Origin: Brachycybe producta
Lineage: Eukaryota > Arthropoda > Diplopoda > Playtdesmida > Andrognathidae
DNA length: 64,000 nucleotides
NCBI GenBank assembly: GCA_036925085.1
Contig: JAUPFP010000026.1
Coordinates: forward strand, 350,001-414,000
Direction: 5' to 3'
This document shows, in pieces, positions 22,771-31,604 of the stretch. The notes under the pieces were generated by a model. It was given only the letters and a program-made list of their open reading frames with translations, searched no databases and had not been told where the DNA came from. The position numbers and the translations under genes are program-made. Position 1 is the stretch's first letter. Every line of letters begins with the position of its first letter.

Positions 22771-24300
22771 TGTTGGTCGAGGCCAACATGCTGACGGCAG
22801 GTGAATTGCCTCTGAGGTGTTGTCGCTAGATGTCCTCCACCAGAGCCTGCCTGCTTCTTCCCCTTCTTGCCCCCGGTCTTGGCCACTGCTTTGTCCATCT
22901 TGGATGGTGCAGCGGCATTTGCACCCAGCGGGTTTGAAGTTGAAGCTTTGGCGGAGCTCCTAGAGCTAGCCATTGGACCTGAGGCCGAAGCCTTCGGAAC
23001 CACTCGAGTACGGGCAGGTAATCTACTTGCCATAAGCAAATTGGCTTCAACAAGCCATGCCCTTCAGACACTTCTACCATTTTGGCCTAACAACCAATCA
23101 ATTGATTGGTGATGGTCGTAACGAGTTTCCGTTTGAAACGAATGAGCCAACAGCTCTCGTTTTCACCAGAAGACACGTTCTGACAGCTCAAATAACCGCC
23201 AATAGAACGCCTGTACAGACTCATGCATACCTTGCTTCATCGTTTCAAACTCCAGGGACCAGACAGGAGCCTGATTGCCGGAACTGAATCGGCTGCTCAT
23301 AGCCTCCTTCAGTTCCACCCAGGTGAGGTCCAGAAGAGTTTCCACCAACTGGGCATAATACTCTTCCGCCAGACCATCAAGCATGTATGTGAAGTCCCTG
23401 CCCCTAGACTCATCCGACCAGCGCTGAGCCCCAGTCTTTGCTTCGAAAGGCACGAATAACCTAAATGCCTGAACCTCCACAGGAACCGCTGGAGTGGGCA
23501 TTTAAGCAAAGGTGCTAACCCTGCGAGGTTGCCTGCTCCGGTTCCCCGAAGTATCAGACATGAAGTCAGCCACCAAGGGTGTCCGGGTTCAGGAAGAATT
23601 CCACGGCCAAATCCGCTAGGAAACAGCCTGGTTTCTTCCCATGAAGGTGCCAGCCTGGCTTGCACCAGCGGTGCCTCCCTCCATGCGGCTTTATGCATGG
23701 GCGACAGTGAGAACTGTGGTTCAACCTGTGGTTCAATCACCGAGCAGGACAACCGTCCTTCCAACCGAAGGATATCTATTCCGTACGCAATCTCCACGAG
23801 TTGCTGCATGGAAAGCATAGCCAAATAGGTCCGTGCCTTTCAAGCAGTCTGGTGCGTGTTGTCCTCCCTGTCCAACCAGATGGGTGGCGGTGGAAACATG
23901 GACACTCGGCTGAGGCCGAGCACCAAGATCAATGAGATTACCCTTGGCCTCCCTGCCGACTTCCAATGGAGAATCTCTGGGGAAACTGTCACCAGCATGT
24001 CTCTGCACCGTGACAAATTCTCCCAGCAAAGGTTGGCCCCGTGGAGCACCGTTCACAATGCTTCCCTCCTCCAGAGTCCTCTTCCACACTATTGTGCCGT
24101 ACCCGTTTCTCGTAGCACTCCACCTTCCGCCTCAAGAGGACGGTCGACAACACAGTTGCTCAACTCCAACCCCATTTCCACACTAGTTTCCCAAGTCACC
24201 ATGGGTATGCCGGGGTTCGAGCCAAATTCCACCTCGCTACCACGGTCAAAAATGGCCAAAACCACTAGAAACCTGGTTTTCATCGTTGGAAACGGTAAAT
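22771..24300 (-). pseudogene. gag: E4 gag (first copy), broken
   Basis: Minus strand, from right to left. The N-terminal part (24089-24300, with VEMGLELSNCVVDRPLEAEG) is followed by a linker (23733-24089) and the approach to capsid with MQQLVEIAYGIDILRLEG (about 23760-23820). The capsid itself follows, with YMLDGLAEEYYAQLVETL and DLTWVELKEAM and VQAFYWRLFELSERVF (23163-23501), and last comes the basic Ala/Ser segment AAAPSKMDKAVAKTGGKKGKK (22800-23039). The E2 gag has the same blocks in the same order. Frame changes occur at about 23500 and 23050, and no zinc knuckle survives, so it is a dead copy. Confidence 0.7.
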
Positions 24301-24753
24301 TCACAAACCAAAGTCAGTAAAACACCGTACTGGACAGATGGAACCATGCAATTTGGCGGTATTACAGACCAAAGTCTGTGTCCCAAGGTAATTTATGGTC
24401 AGAGTTCTTCTTTACAGGTTTCTACCATGGTCCCACGGACAGATGTCCGTGCCCCACAGTGTACTTACGGTAAAACGACCTTTTTACCATTTTTTACCAT
24501 GGTACCACGAACCAAAGTATGCACCCCAAGGTGTACTTTCAGTAAAAACCTCTCGAACCACTTTCCACCACGGTACCACGAACCAAAGTCCGCACCCCAC
24601 AGTGTAATTGTGGTGGAAGAGGTTTCCAACAGTTTCTGCCGCTGTTCCACGAACCAAAGTCCTTGCCCAGCAGCATACTACCATTGCACGGTGATTTGAC
24701 CGACTAAATGGTCAAATCCACTGTCTTTAAACGTGCGAGAGGCTGGGAATGGA
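24301..24753 (-). repeat. E4 leader repeat array (first copy)
   Basis: Four units about 75-85 bases apart on average, each with a TACCATGG or ACCACGG word, then CACGGAC...GTCCGTG or its decayed form CACGAACCAAAGTCCG, then a CCCCACAGTGTA word. One perfect arm pair, CACGGACAGATGTCCGTG, lies near 24434. Non-coding; the location between primer site and gag is that of a packaging leader. Confidence 0.6.
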
Positions 24754-24771
24754 TACCCGGCACCTCCACCA
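24754..24771 (-). other. Primer binding site of E4
   Basis: The complement reads TGGTGGAGGTGCCGGGTA, base for base the E2 primer site at 6844-6861, two bases inside the LTR end. Confidence 0.7.
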
Positions 24772-24773
24772 AT

Positions 24774-25473
24774 TGCAATGACTCGTCTGGTCATCAACAA
24801 CACCACCTGATAAAAATAAACTACTTACCGGGCACCAGGCTCCTAAAACGGGGACGGGATCGTAACCGTAGCAGCCTCTCACGGTTAAACCCTGGGTGGT
24901 GTTGGCTCCCTCGGAGCCTCCCTTGACGGACACGATGAAACAAGCTGACACGAATACCGGCCGAAACAAGATGGTTACAGGACTGTAGGTTGTCCCCAAC
25001 AGCCGGAGAACCCACCGTCCCCGCAGTAATCCTCAAAAACCGACACGACACAGTAATTAAATAAAACAAAGATATTCAATACACTCACGGTAAACACGCA
25101 GTGAATATGTACATAACTTCGCTGGTCACTTCTACCAGCCAAGAACTTTATACAAAACAAAGGCGTAATGGCCAACACAGGCAACAGAAACAAAGAGATG
25201 AACAGGAGGCCGGCCTGGCCTCCTCCATTGATGCCTTCCAGTCTCCAGCCCAAAACACACTGCCCAGATTAAATGGCTGACCTCCAGGTAGAGCTGCCTG
25301 GAGGGGACAGTGGTCAGAAGTGACCACTCACCCATTGAACTCAATGGTGAGAGGTCTGCTGGGATCAATATGGCATCCGTCCCAGCAGCCTACTGCAAGC
25401 TGCCAGGCAGACAACCATAGAAAGTTTGTCTGCTCAATCAAAATTTTTGAAATGAGCAGACCAGGTTGCCACA
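24774..25473 (-). repeat. 5' LTR of E4 (B-type)
   Basis: On the minus strand it starts TGTGGCAACCTGGTCTGC and ends GAGTCATTGCA, followed by the primer site. The start is nearly that of the tip at 20093 (TGTAACGACCTGGTCTGC). Its inner part (25263-25420) aligns with 44855-45010 (CAGCAGACCTCTCAC, CCTCCAGG), so three LTR copies of this branch occur in the window. Confidence 0.65.
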
Positions 25474-26150
25474 CTATATAGGCTTGAGTAAGAAAGTATT
25501 ACCGGGTGCGGCGGATAAGTACCAAATTACGGAACTTCGAAACCATCTTCATCCAATCATTCGTAATGCTGTCCAAACTGCACCAGGCTCGTACCTAAAG
25601 CAGTACACAACCTCAGGGGTATGAACTATTGATGGGATCATGGGTTCACCAGTGATTGCCCAAAACACCAGAGCACCCCAGAGGTATAATCAACATCAGA
25701 ACGCCAAACCAACACAAGCCGCATTGGATGGAGGATGCACGTATGCTGTCATTGCTCAATAAAGTCAAGCAAACTCACCAGATAGTCAGACTCTATCAAC
25801 TCCAAACAGCCATGCTCAACCAAAAACCAGTCAGAACCAGAACCAGAATCAGAGTCAGTACCAGAACCAACGAAATCTACAACAAAGAAACTTTAATGCC
25901 CAGTGATTGCCGAGGAATAATCAACCTGGGAACAGGCCTCCGAGAGTCCTAAGCACAGTGGAATGCTACAACTGTCATGAGAAAGGTGATTATTCTAGCG
26001 ACTGCCTAAAGAAAGTAGCGGATGGAACCGTAGCACTTGTAAACCATGGAATGACCACCAGAAAGAATGGTCAGCAATATTTTGTTATCAGTGAGGAAAG
26101 GCAGAAGAAGTATCTCAGAGAAGATAGCACAGCTGATTTAAACTAAAAAG
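25474..26150 (+). pseudogene. gag: E5 gag remnant with nucleocapsid
   Basis: A Gln/Asn/Arg-rich stretch (25656-25950) is followed by a zinc-knuckle-like CYNCHEKGDYSSDC (about 25966-26007), in which the histidine of CCHC is replaced by aspartate, so metal binding is doubtful. The reading ends with a Lys-rich tail and a stop at 26146. Frame changes occur near 25900. It belongs with the protease and RT at 27170-29149. Confidence 0.55.
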
Positions 26151-26170
26151 GGTGGCTGTAAAGAGGGGCC

Positions 26171-26212
26171 TACCACCGTTTCAAGATGGTTTTCCGTCCT
26201 GAAACGGTGGTA
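26171..26212. other. Perfect 13-bp hairpin
   Basis: TACCACCGTTTCA (26171-26183) and its exact complement TGAAACGGTGGTA (26200-26212) flank a 16-base loop. GGGGCC and GGCCCC lie outside as a further partial pairing. AATAAA follows at about 26247. It is in the broken interval of E5; whether it is a terminator-like RNA structure or a small inverted insertion is unknown. Confidence 0.5.
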
Positions 26213-26239
26213 ATCATCACATGGCCCCTTTCATGTCTT

Positions 26240-27165
26240 GTTATTGAATAAATCCATTTTTGTATATTTCAGTTTTGCCTCGGTTTTGTTGAAATTCACA
26301 TATTTGAAACATGTTTTTCCAAATATTTTTTTCTCATTTAACAGTGGCATTCATTTACTGTTAAAATATGTTCACTACTTTGCTTATATTATAACTAGTA
26401 TTCAAAAATAAATATATCACGATCTACAATATATTTTCGAACATTAAAAATTCTAACAACCAAACAAACAAAATACCACCACTTTTGAGAAATGACTATA
26501 TTAGTATGTTAGTTGGTGCATGTTTATAAAAAAATTCAGACTTGTAAGTGTTGCAGAACCACTTTTTTTCAAAGGTCAAAAACCAATGAAAATGACAATT
26601 TTCGGCAAAATGTGCTATTTGTTTTCAGTGTAGTTGTTGTGTTTATTAATTTATAATAACTTCATTAATATTTCTGAATTCGCCTTTGAATACAGAATTT
26701 AATGGTGTGTTTCATGTGAAAAAGGCGCTTTTCGCTTCCATTATACAGGGCATCAAAAAAGACATTTTTCAAAATTCGCAACTTTTTATGAAATTTATTT
26801 TTCCAATTTATAAATAAATACGAACAATAATGAATATATGCCGTCTTAATATATAAAATGTAGATGAATGATACCCTGAAAATATCATACAAATCTGTCT
26901 TATAGTTTATGAGATATTGAATTTTAAAATTTTACAGAAAAATGCATTTTTGCATCCGATACCCAAACTTTGGGAATTTTTTTCTCAAGAAATAATGGTC
27001 ATATGGTAAAACAAAAAAGGGTCTAATTATTTTGTAATCTCTACACACAATTTAATTTTAATAAAAAATGGTGACTATGAGTGGCATGCCCTACCTGATG
27101 GTGATGGAAAGGGTCAGTCGCCATTACGAATAATAAACTACAGCGAAATTCAAGAAAATCTGCGC
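26240..27165. other. AT-rich interval inside E5
   Basis: Very AT-rich with no coding signal on either strand. It separates the E5 nucleocapsid from the pre-protease region, so it is probably a decayed insertion; no terminal repeats were recognised. Confidence 0.4.
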
Positions 27166-29149
27166 AGAAGCTGAAAAACAATACTGGTAGAAGGGGAGAA
27201 ACTATAGAAGAAATGTTTCCGAATCAAATCATCTGGGTGACTCAAAAAACTATGAAGGTTTACGGGAATAGTTTGGAGGAAGCACAAAGAATAGTAACAG
27301 CCATGGAAACAGGATTTCATCAAGACAGAATTGAGGATACGGTCCAACATAATTCTGCCGATTCCAACAACAGGGCTAAGTCTAATGCCGTCAAATCCGA
27401 GAAAACTATCGTAAATGCAGCTAAGAGGGCGAGAGATGATACCAGCATGACTCCTGCAAACAACGAGATGATTGAATCTGTTTGAAGTGAGGAATTTATT
27501 GAGAAGTAGAGTGTGTTGCAACAAGTGTCGAAAACATTTAGGACAACGTCCTCACCTCATGTGAACTCATCGAGGTTGGAGATACCAGACCTGATGAAAG
27601 CATGGCCAAGATAACCATTTGGGTTAATGACACACCTGTACGATTTTTGGCGGATAGTGGGACTGGATACACTATCTTGTCATGCACAATGGCACAAGAG
27701 TACAGATTCCATTACGAATCCATTCTATCACATCTTGTAATCGGTGCAGTTGGAGGGGTACCAATTAAAGTACTTAGTCAGATGTGGCCCAAGTTCGAAT
27801 TAAACAAAAAGCGAGTAACTGAAAAGATGCTCATCATCGAAGGACAGCGAGAAGCACTGCTGGGACGAGACCTAGGAGCTGCATTTGATTTGATCGTTTC
27901 CATGAAGACCTCCAAGATTTACTTTGCTAACAAGATATTCTATGAAAGAACAAGCGATTTGATGAAGAAAGGAAGTGCTCGGACTAGTCTTCCCTGGAAT
28001 TTCTTCAGACATACAGGAGGGAAGCCATACGGAAAGCTCATACGCCATCAGAACCAATGAGGAGAGCTGTGTCAGAGCTCAAGGCAGGATCACGTTGAAT
28101 CCTGGCGAAGTGTTAAGTGTCTGCAGGGCGAATCATCGAGGAAAACAAAGTACTGATGATTAAAACGAACGATAGTCTCTTTAATTGAAAAGGTGTCGTT
28201 GTGGCCAGCAGTGTGCTACAAGGGGTTGGAAAATCACAACTAGAAGTTCAACTCCTGAATACCACACTGGAGTCCATGGGGATTGGAAACTGCAAGACTA
28301 TTGGACACTGCAAACTTCTGGACGAAACAGAAGAACAGCCAGCCTGCAAAGTTTCCGAGGAGGAAGACTTTAGAGACATCAGTGAAGCACCCGTTGATTT
28401 TCGCATTCTCTTCTAAGGACCTGGAAGCAACGAATTTAACGAAACACAAGATTGAAACTGGAGATAATCCACCAGGTCGAGATACATTACAAAGATGCAG
28501 ACCTTGAAAACACATCGTAATTGATGAGACGCTAGAAGAAATGAAGAAATCTGGGGTTGTAAGGCCATCGAAGTCACCATATGCATTGCCCATCATCCTT
28601 GTAAAGAAAAAGGATGGTTCATATTGTTTCTGCGTTGATTATCAGAAATTGAATGCGATAACAAAGGCAGACACTTATCCATTGCCCCGAATTTATGATG
28701 CACTAGACTCCATGAGAGAAGCTTGCTACTTCGCGACATTGGACATGAAGAGTGGATCTGGCAATTTGAGAAGGAAGACAGCGACATCGAGAAAACTGCT
28801 TTTACATCTCATCGAGGATTGTTCGAGTTCGTAAGAATGCCTTTTGGACTCCAAAATGCTCCTGCCACTATGCAACGTGCATTTGATATAATACTTGCAG
28901 GGCACAAATGGGAAACATGCCTAGTCTACCTACATCGTAGTTTTTGGAAGAACGTTTGAATAATTTATGGAAAGATTGAGAACAAACTTGGACTTGCTAT
29001 GGACAGCAAACCTAAAGTTGCATCCAACGAAATGCTTCTTTGGTTTTCAAGAAGAAGTATTTAGAACACCTGATCTCACCTGACGGAATTCGGCCAGATC
29101 CAGATAAGGTTGTCACCATAAAGAACTTCCCAGTTCCTGACAACATAAC
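27166..29149 (+). pseudogene. pol: E5 protease and RT remnant
   Basis: The pre-protease segment 27213-27485 is Lys/Asn-rich. The protease at 27602-28060 has FLADSGTGYTILS with the catalytic DSG, and EALLGRDLGAAFDLI as C-terminal box. The linker (about 28070-28420) is frameshifted. The RT at 28541-29149 has KKKDGSYCFCVDYQKLN, FEFVRMPFGLQNAPATMQ and WETCLVYL, then the frame breaks at the position of the catalytic DD. The last recognisable part is PDGIRPDPDKVVTIKNFPVP (about 29075-29135). The 5' LTR of E6 starts at 29150 inside this RT. Confidence 0.75.
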
Positions 29150-29613
29150 TGTTACCTGTAGAATTCAGGTAACAAAATCTCACACTTTTTATTTTTTATT
29201 TTTGTGTAGACATATAATACATAAACCAGTTCCTCCTCTTTCCCCCCCTTTTTTGTTTTTACCCAAACAAACACACAAAAGAAAAAACCGCCACTTGAAA
29301 GAAATAGGCCTATCCAAAACCTTACTGTAGGCTAAACATAAAGTTTTAAAAGCAAAAATGCTCCCCTCTCAAAAAACTTTTAAAGAAACAAAATTCTCCC
29401 CTATTTAAACTTAAAAAATCCCATTTATTACCCCTCCTTAAAATTCATTCTGCTTCTTAACTTCATTATATAACCCCTGTTGACTTTTATCCCCCTTCCT
29501 CTTCTCTTGAAAATACCCAGACATGAGAACTGTCTGGAGAATGAGGAAACAAACAAAATTCCCCCCTCACAGCCCTAGGCCATCTAGCAACCCAAACAAA
29601 CAAGACCAAAACA
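29150..29613 (+). repeat. 5' LTR of E6
   Basis: Starts TGTTACC and ends AAAACA. The first 24 bases form a perfect hairpin, GTTACCTG-TAGAATT-CAGGTAAC. TTATATAACC near 29470 is a plausible TATA box. The sequence is C-rich and purine-poor, with CCCCTC runs on the plus strand. It is inserted in the E5 RT. Confidence 0.9.
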
Positions 29614-29623
29614 ACCAACAAAA

Positions 29624-29641
29624 TGGCGCAGTCGACAGGAT
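29624..29641 (+). other. Primer binding site of E6 (tRNA-Ser)
   Basis: TGGCGCAGTCGACAGGAT starts ten bases after the LTR. TGGCGCAGTCG is the complement of the usual 3' acceptor end of animal tRNA-Ser (CGACTGCGCCA), the primer also used by Drosophila 17.6/297-type elements. Confidence 0.75.
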
Positions 29642-29710
29642 CTTAAATTTTTTTTGGAAGAACTAAATTAAATCAAATTGACTCTGACCCTTTTATTTTA
29701 CTAGTATATA
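29642..29710 (+). promoter_or_regulatory. Short leader with splice-acceptor-like tract
   Basis: A pyrimidine-rich run, CCCTTTTATTTTACTAG (ending at 29704), sits just before the first ATG (29711). It matches a consensus 3' splice site. If used, a short first exon in the LTR would be joined directly to the GTSF1-like ORF. Confidence 0.35.
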
Positions 29711-30172
29711 ATGAATGATCCCTATCTAATTCCATGTCCTTTTAAGAAAAATCATTGTCTTATAAAAGCCACCAAGTACAACAGTCATTATATGAGATGC
29801 CAGTATAGCCCCCGAAATTTACCAACGGTCTGCCCCAGCTCCTCACCTTCTCAAAATTGGGTAAGCCAGCCTGTATTTAACCTTCCACCACCTATAGAAG
29901 ATTGGGATAAAGAAATTCAAGAACAATTTGGGGTAGTTCAGGTTGTAGAACCCTATATTGATGAACTCAGTCTAAAAGCCATTACTTGTTCTGAAAACTG
30001 GGAGGATGAAACCTACACTGAGGAAGATATCCGAAAACTAGAAGAAGAGGCCCGAGCAGCTCCCAAGTACAGAAGATTTGTAAATTCCAATGAACTGAGT
30101 TACATGACAAAAACCCAAAAAAGAGAATATATTGCAAGAATTAGTAATAGACCAGTAAGACCAACTCAATAA
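29711..30172 (+). CDS. GTSF1/Asterix-like small protein (CHHC finger)
   Basis: The 153-residue ORF lies between primer site and gag, a place where gypsy elements normally have no gene. It opens with a CHHC zinc finger: C9, H15, H26, C30 (CPFKKNH...HYMRC), the spacing of the U11-48K/TRM13/GTSF1 finger family with one extra residue between the histidines. Residues 57-72, NLPPPIEDWDKEIQEQ, follow; vertebrate GTSF1 has PP-EDWDKDL-EQ at the same place after its fingers, and tryptophans of that tail bind Piwi proteins (family knowledge). A second acidic Trp motif, NWEDETYTEEDI, lies at about 96-107. GTSF1 has two fingers; here the second is reduced to C41 or lost. The ORF is intact, ATG to TAA, and 32 bases ahead of gag. 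I infer a captured host gene that may engage Piwi. Confidence 0.75.
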   Translation: MNDPYLIPCPFKKNHCLIKATKYNSHYMRCQYSPRNLPTVCPSSSPSQNWVSQPVFNLPPPIEDWDKEIQEQFGVVQVVEPYIDELSLKAITCSENWEDETYTEEDIRKLEEEARAAPKYRRFVNSNELSYMTKTQKREYIARISNRPVRPTQ

Positions 30173-30204
30173 TACTTTGGAAATAAAACACCTCTTGTTT
30201 CATC

Positions 30205-30840
30205 ATGGCTCAGGCTCAGCCAAACGCTCATCTAAATTTCACCTCTCTAATTCCGAGCTTTTCGGGAGATGAAAAAGGTCCTACTGCGGAAGATTTTTTT
30301 CATCATCTAGAGGATGTTGCCCATCTGGCAGAATGGAATGAGGCATTCCAAATAATTATTTTCAGGTCCAAGTGTCGAGGTTTGGCAGATGATTTTCTAA
30401 GAGACCATCCAGAAGTAAAAGAAATAACCTCACTATCGGATTTAAGATCTCTTATTAAACAAAGATTTCAGCCAACAGAGCCAAGGCAAATAACCCTACA
30501 GAAATTTTTTGAAGCTAAACAGGGACATGGTGAAACAGCCATAGAATTTATTTCCAAAGTACGCACATTTGGTAGGGCAGTAATTGAAGGAACTCCTACC
30601 AGAGATCAAATTGTTACTAGAGATAGTATGATACAGGCCCAAATCATAAAAGGGTTGTTACCTAAAGTCCGGAGATTTGTCCTGTCTAGAAACCCTAGAA
30701 ATCTTGATGAAACCATACAAATAGTGTTGGCAGAGGAAGAAAATGATAAACTTACCCAGACAAAATATGGAGTAAACACAATTGAGGTAGAGAAAGATAA
30801 AGAAATAGAAGACCTCAAAACAAGAATAAAAGGACTATAA
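30205..30840 (+). CDS. gag: E6 Gag capsid part
   Basis: 211 residues from MAQAQPNAHLNF. The retrotransposon-Gag core is visible: FSGDEKGPTAEDFFHHLEDV at the start, WNEAFQIIIFRSKCRGLADDFL, LRSLIKQRFQPTEP and FFEAKQGHGETAIEFISKVR, then a charged helix VEVEKDKEIEDLKTRIKG-like end (residues 195-211). It should continue into the nucleocapsid, since the next ORF is in the same frame, but a TAA at 30838-30840 intervenes. Two copies of the 11-base unit GACTATAAGAA (30833-30843 and 30844-30854) stand exactly there. Confidence 0.85.
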   Translation: MAQAQPNAHLNFTSLIPSFSGDEKGPTAEDFFHHLEDVAHLAEWNEAFQIIIFRSKCRGLADDFLRDHPEVKEITSLSDLRSLIKQRFQPTEPRQITLQKFFEAKQGHGETAIEFISKVRTFGRAVIEGTPTRDQIVTRDSMIQAQIIKGLLPKVRRFVLSRNPRNLDETIQIVLAEEENDKLTQTKYGVNTIEVEKDKEIEDLKTRIKGL

Positions 30841-30861
30841 GAAGACTATAAGAAGAAAATC

Positions 30862-31212
30862 ATGGCTCTTGATAAACCTAACTCAGATATGAAAGGATTC
30901 ACATCTCCAGCAGATCAAGCACCACCAAAGCCACACACCTATGTATGTATTAAATGTCAGAAACCAGGTCATTTTGCAAAAGAATGTAGAATGCCTACAA
31001 ATCTACCACAGCACAGCAGACCACCAACACGATGTTATACATGTAATAGGCTAGGTCATACCAGTAAATATTGTCAAAATACCAATAGGAATAATCAGCA
31101 GGGAAATTTTCAAAGACATTATAATCATCAGCCGAATTTTCAGAGACAGGGAAATAATCAGGGGCATGGAAACTTTCAGAGATCATCCAACTACCAAAGA
31201 CAGGGAAACTAA
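30862..31212 (+). CDS. gag: E6 Gag nucleocapsid part
   Basis: In the same frame as the capsid ORF. It encodes two intact zinc knuckles, CIKCQKPGHFAKEC and CYTCNRLGHTSKYC (residues about 33-71), then an Asn/Gln/Arg-rich tail with repeated NFQRQGNN-type units. This is the RNA-binding domain that packages element RNA. Expression needs readthrough, re-initiation at 30862, or an intact sister copy for the fusion. Confidence 0.85.
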   Translation: MALDKPNSDMKGFTSPADQAPPKPHTYVCIKCQKPGHFAKECRMPTNLPQHSRPPTRCYTCNRLGHTSKYCQNTNRNNQQGNFQRHYNHQPNFQRQGNNQGHGNFQRSSNYQRQGN

Positions 31213-31271
31213 AAACTCCCTCAGGTAAACTTGCATGTCAAAAAGGGAGAAGACATTTTAAATCATGCAAA

Positions 31272-31604
31272 ATGGTGAACAACATTAGAGAAAAAACTCA
31301 CGCATGTCCCATATTCTCTGCATGCATTCTGGGCCACAACCTAAACATATTGTATGATACTGGAGCTGCTATATCAGTTATTTCTAGGTCCATGTTTAAG
31401 TTGTTAAATGAAAAATATGGCCCCCAACTAGAAAAACTAAACAAAGGAGATAATGTTGAAATTATTGCTGCTAATGGTGAACCCTTTCCTACTATGGGTT
31501 TGTATCTGTTTCCTCTAAAGCTGAATAAACAGAAGACCGAAAAAGTCATTATGTATGTAAGCGAAAAGGATCTTTCTCCTAAATACCAAATAATTTTGGT
31601 ATAA
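31272..31604 (+). CDS. E6 protease
   Basis: 110 residues. The retropepsin signature is LYDTGAAISVISRSMF, with hydrophobic strands, then a C-terminal part ending PKYQIILV where ILG-type sequence should follow. The frame differs from Gag. The continuation lies in the RT frame one step away (stop at 31602, next frame from about 31600), so either a one-base loss in the TTTT run at about 31594-31597 or programmed slippage connects them. Confidence 0.8.
   Translation: MVNNIREKTHACPIFSACILGHNLNILYDTGAAISVISRSMFKLLNEKYGPQLEKLNKGDNVEIIAANGEPFPTMGLYLFPLKLNKQKTEKVIMYVSEKDLSPKYQIILV

Noticed and set aside
31590-31604. Programmed -1 frameshift between E6 protease and RT
   Set aside because: The site ATAATTTTGG does not fit the in-frame X-XXY-YYZ heptamer, so a simple base loss in the T run is at least as likely.
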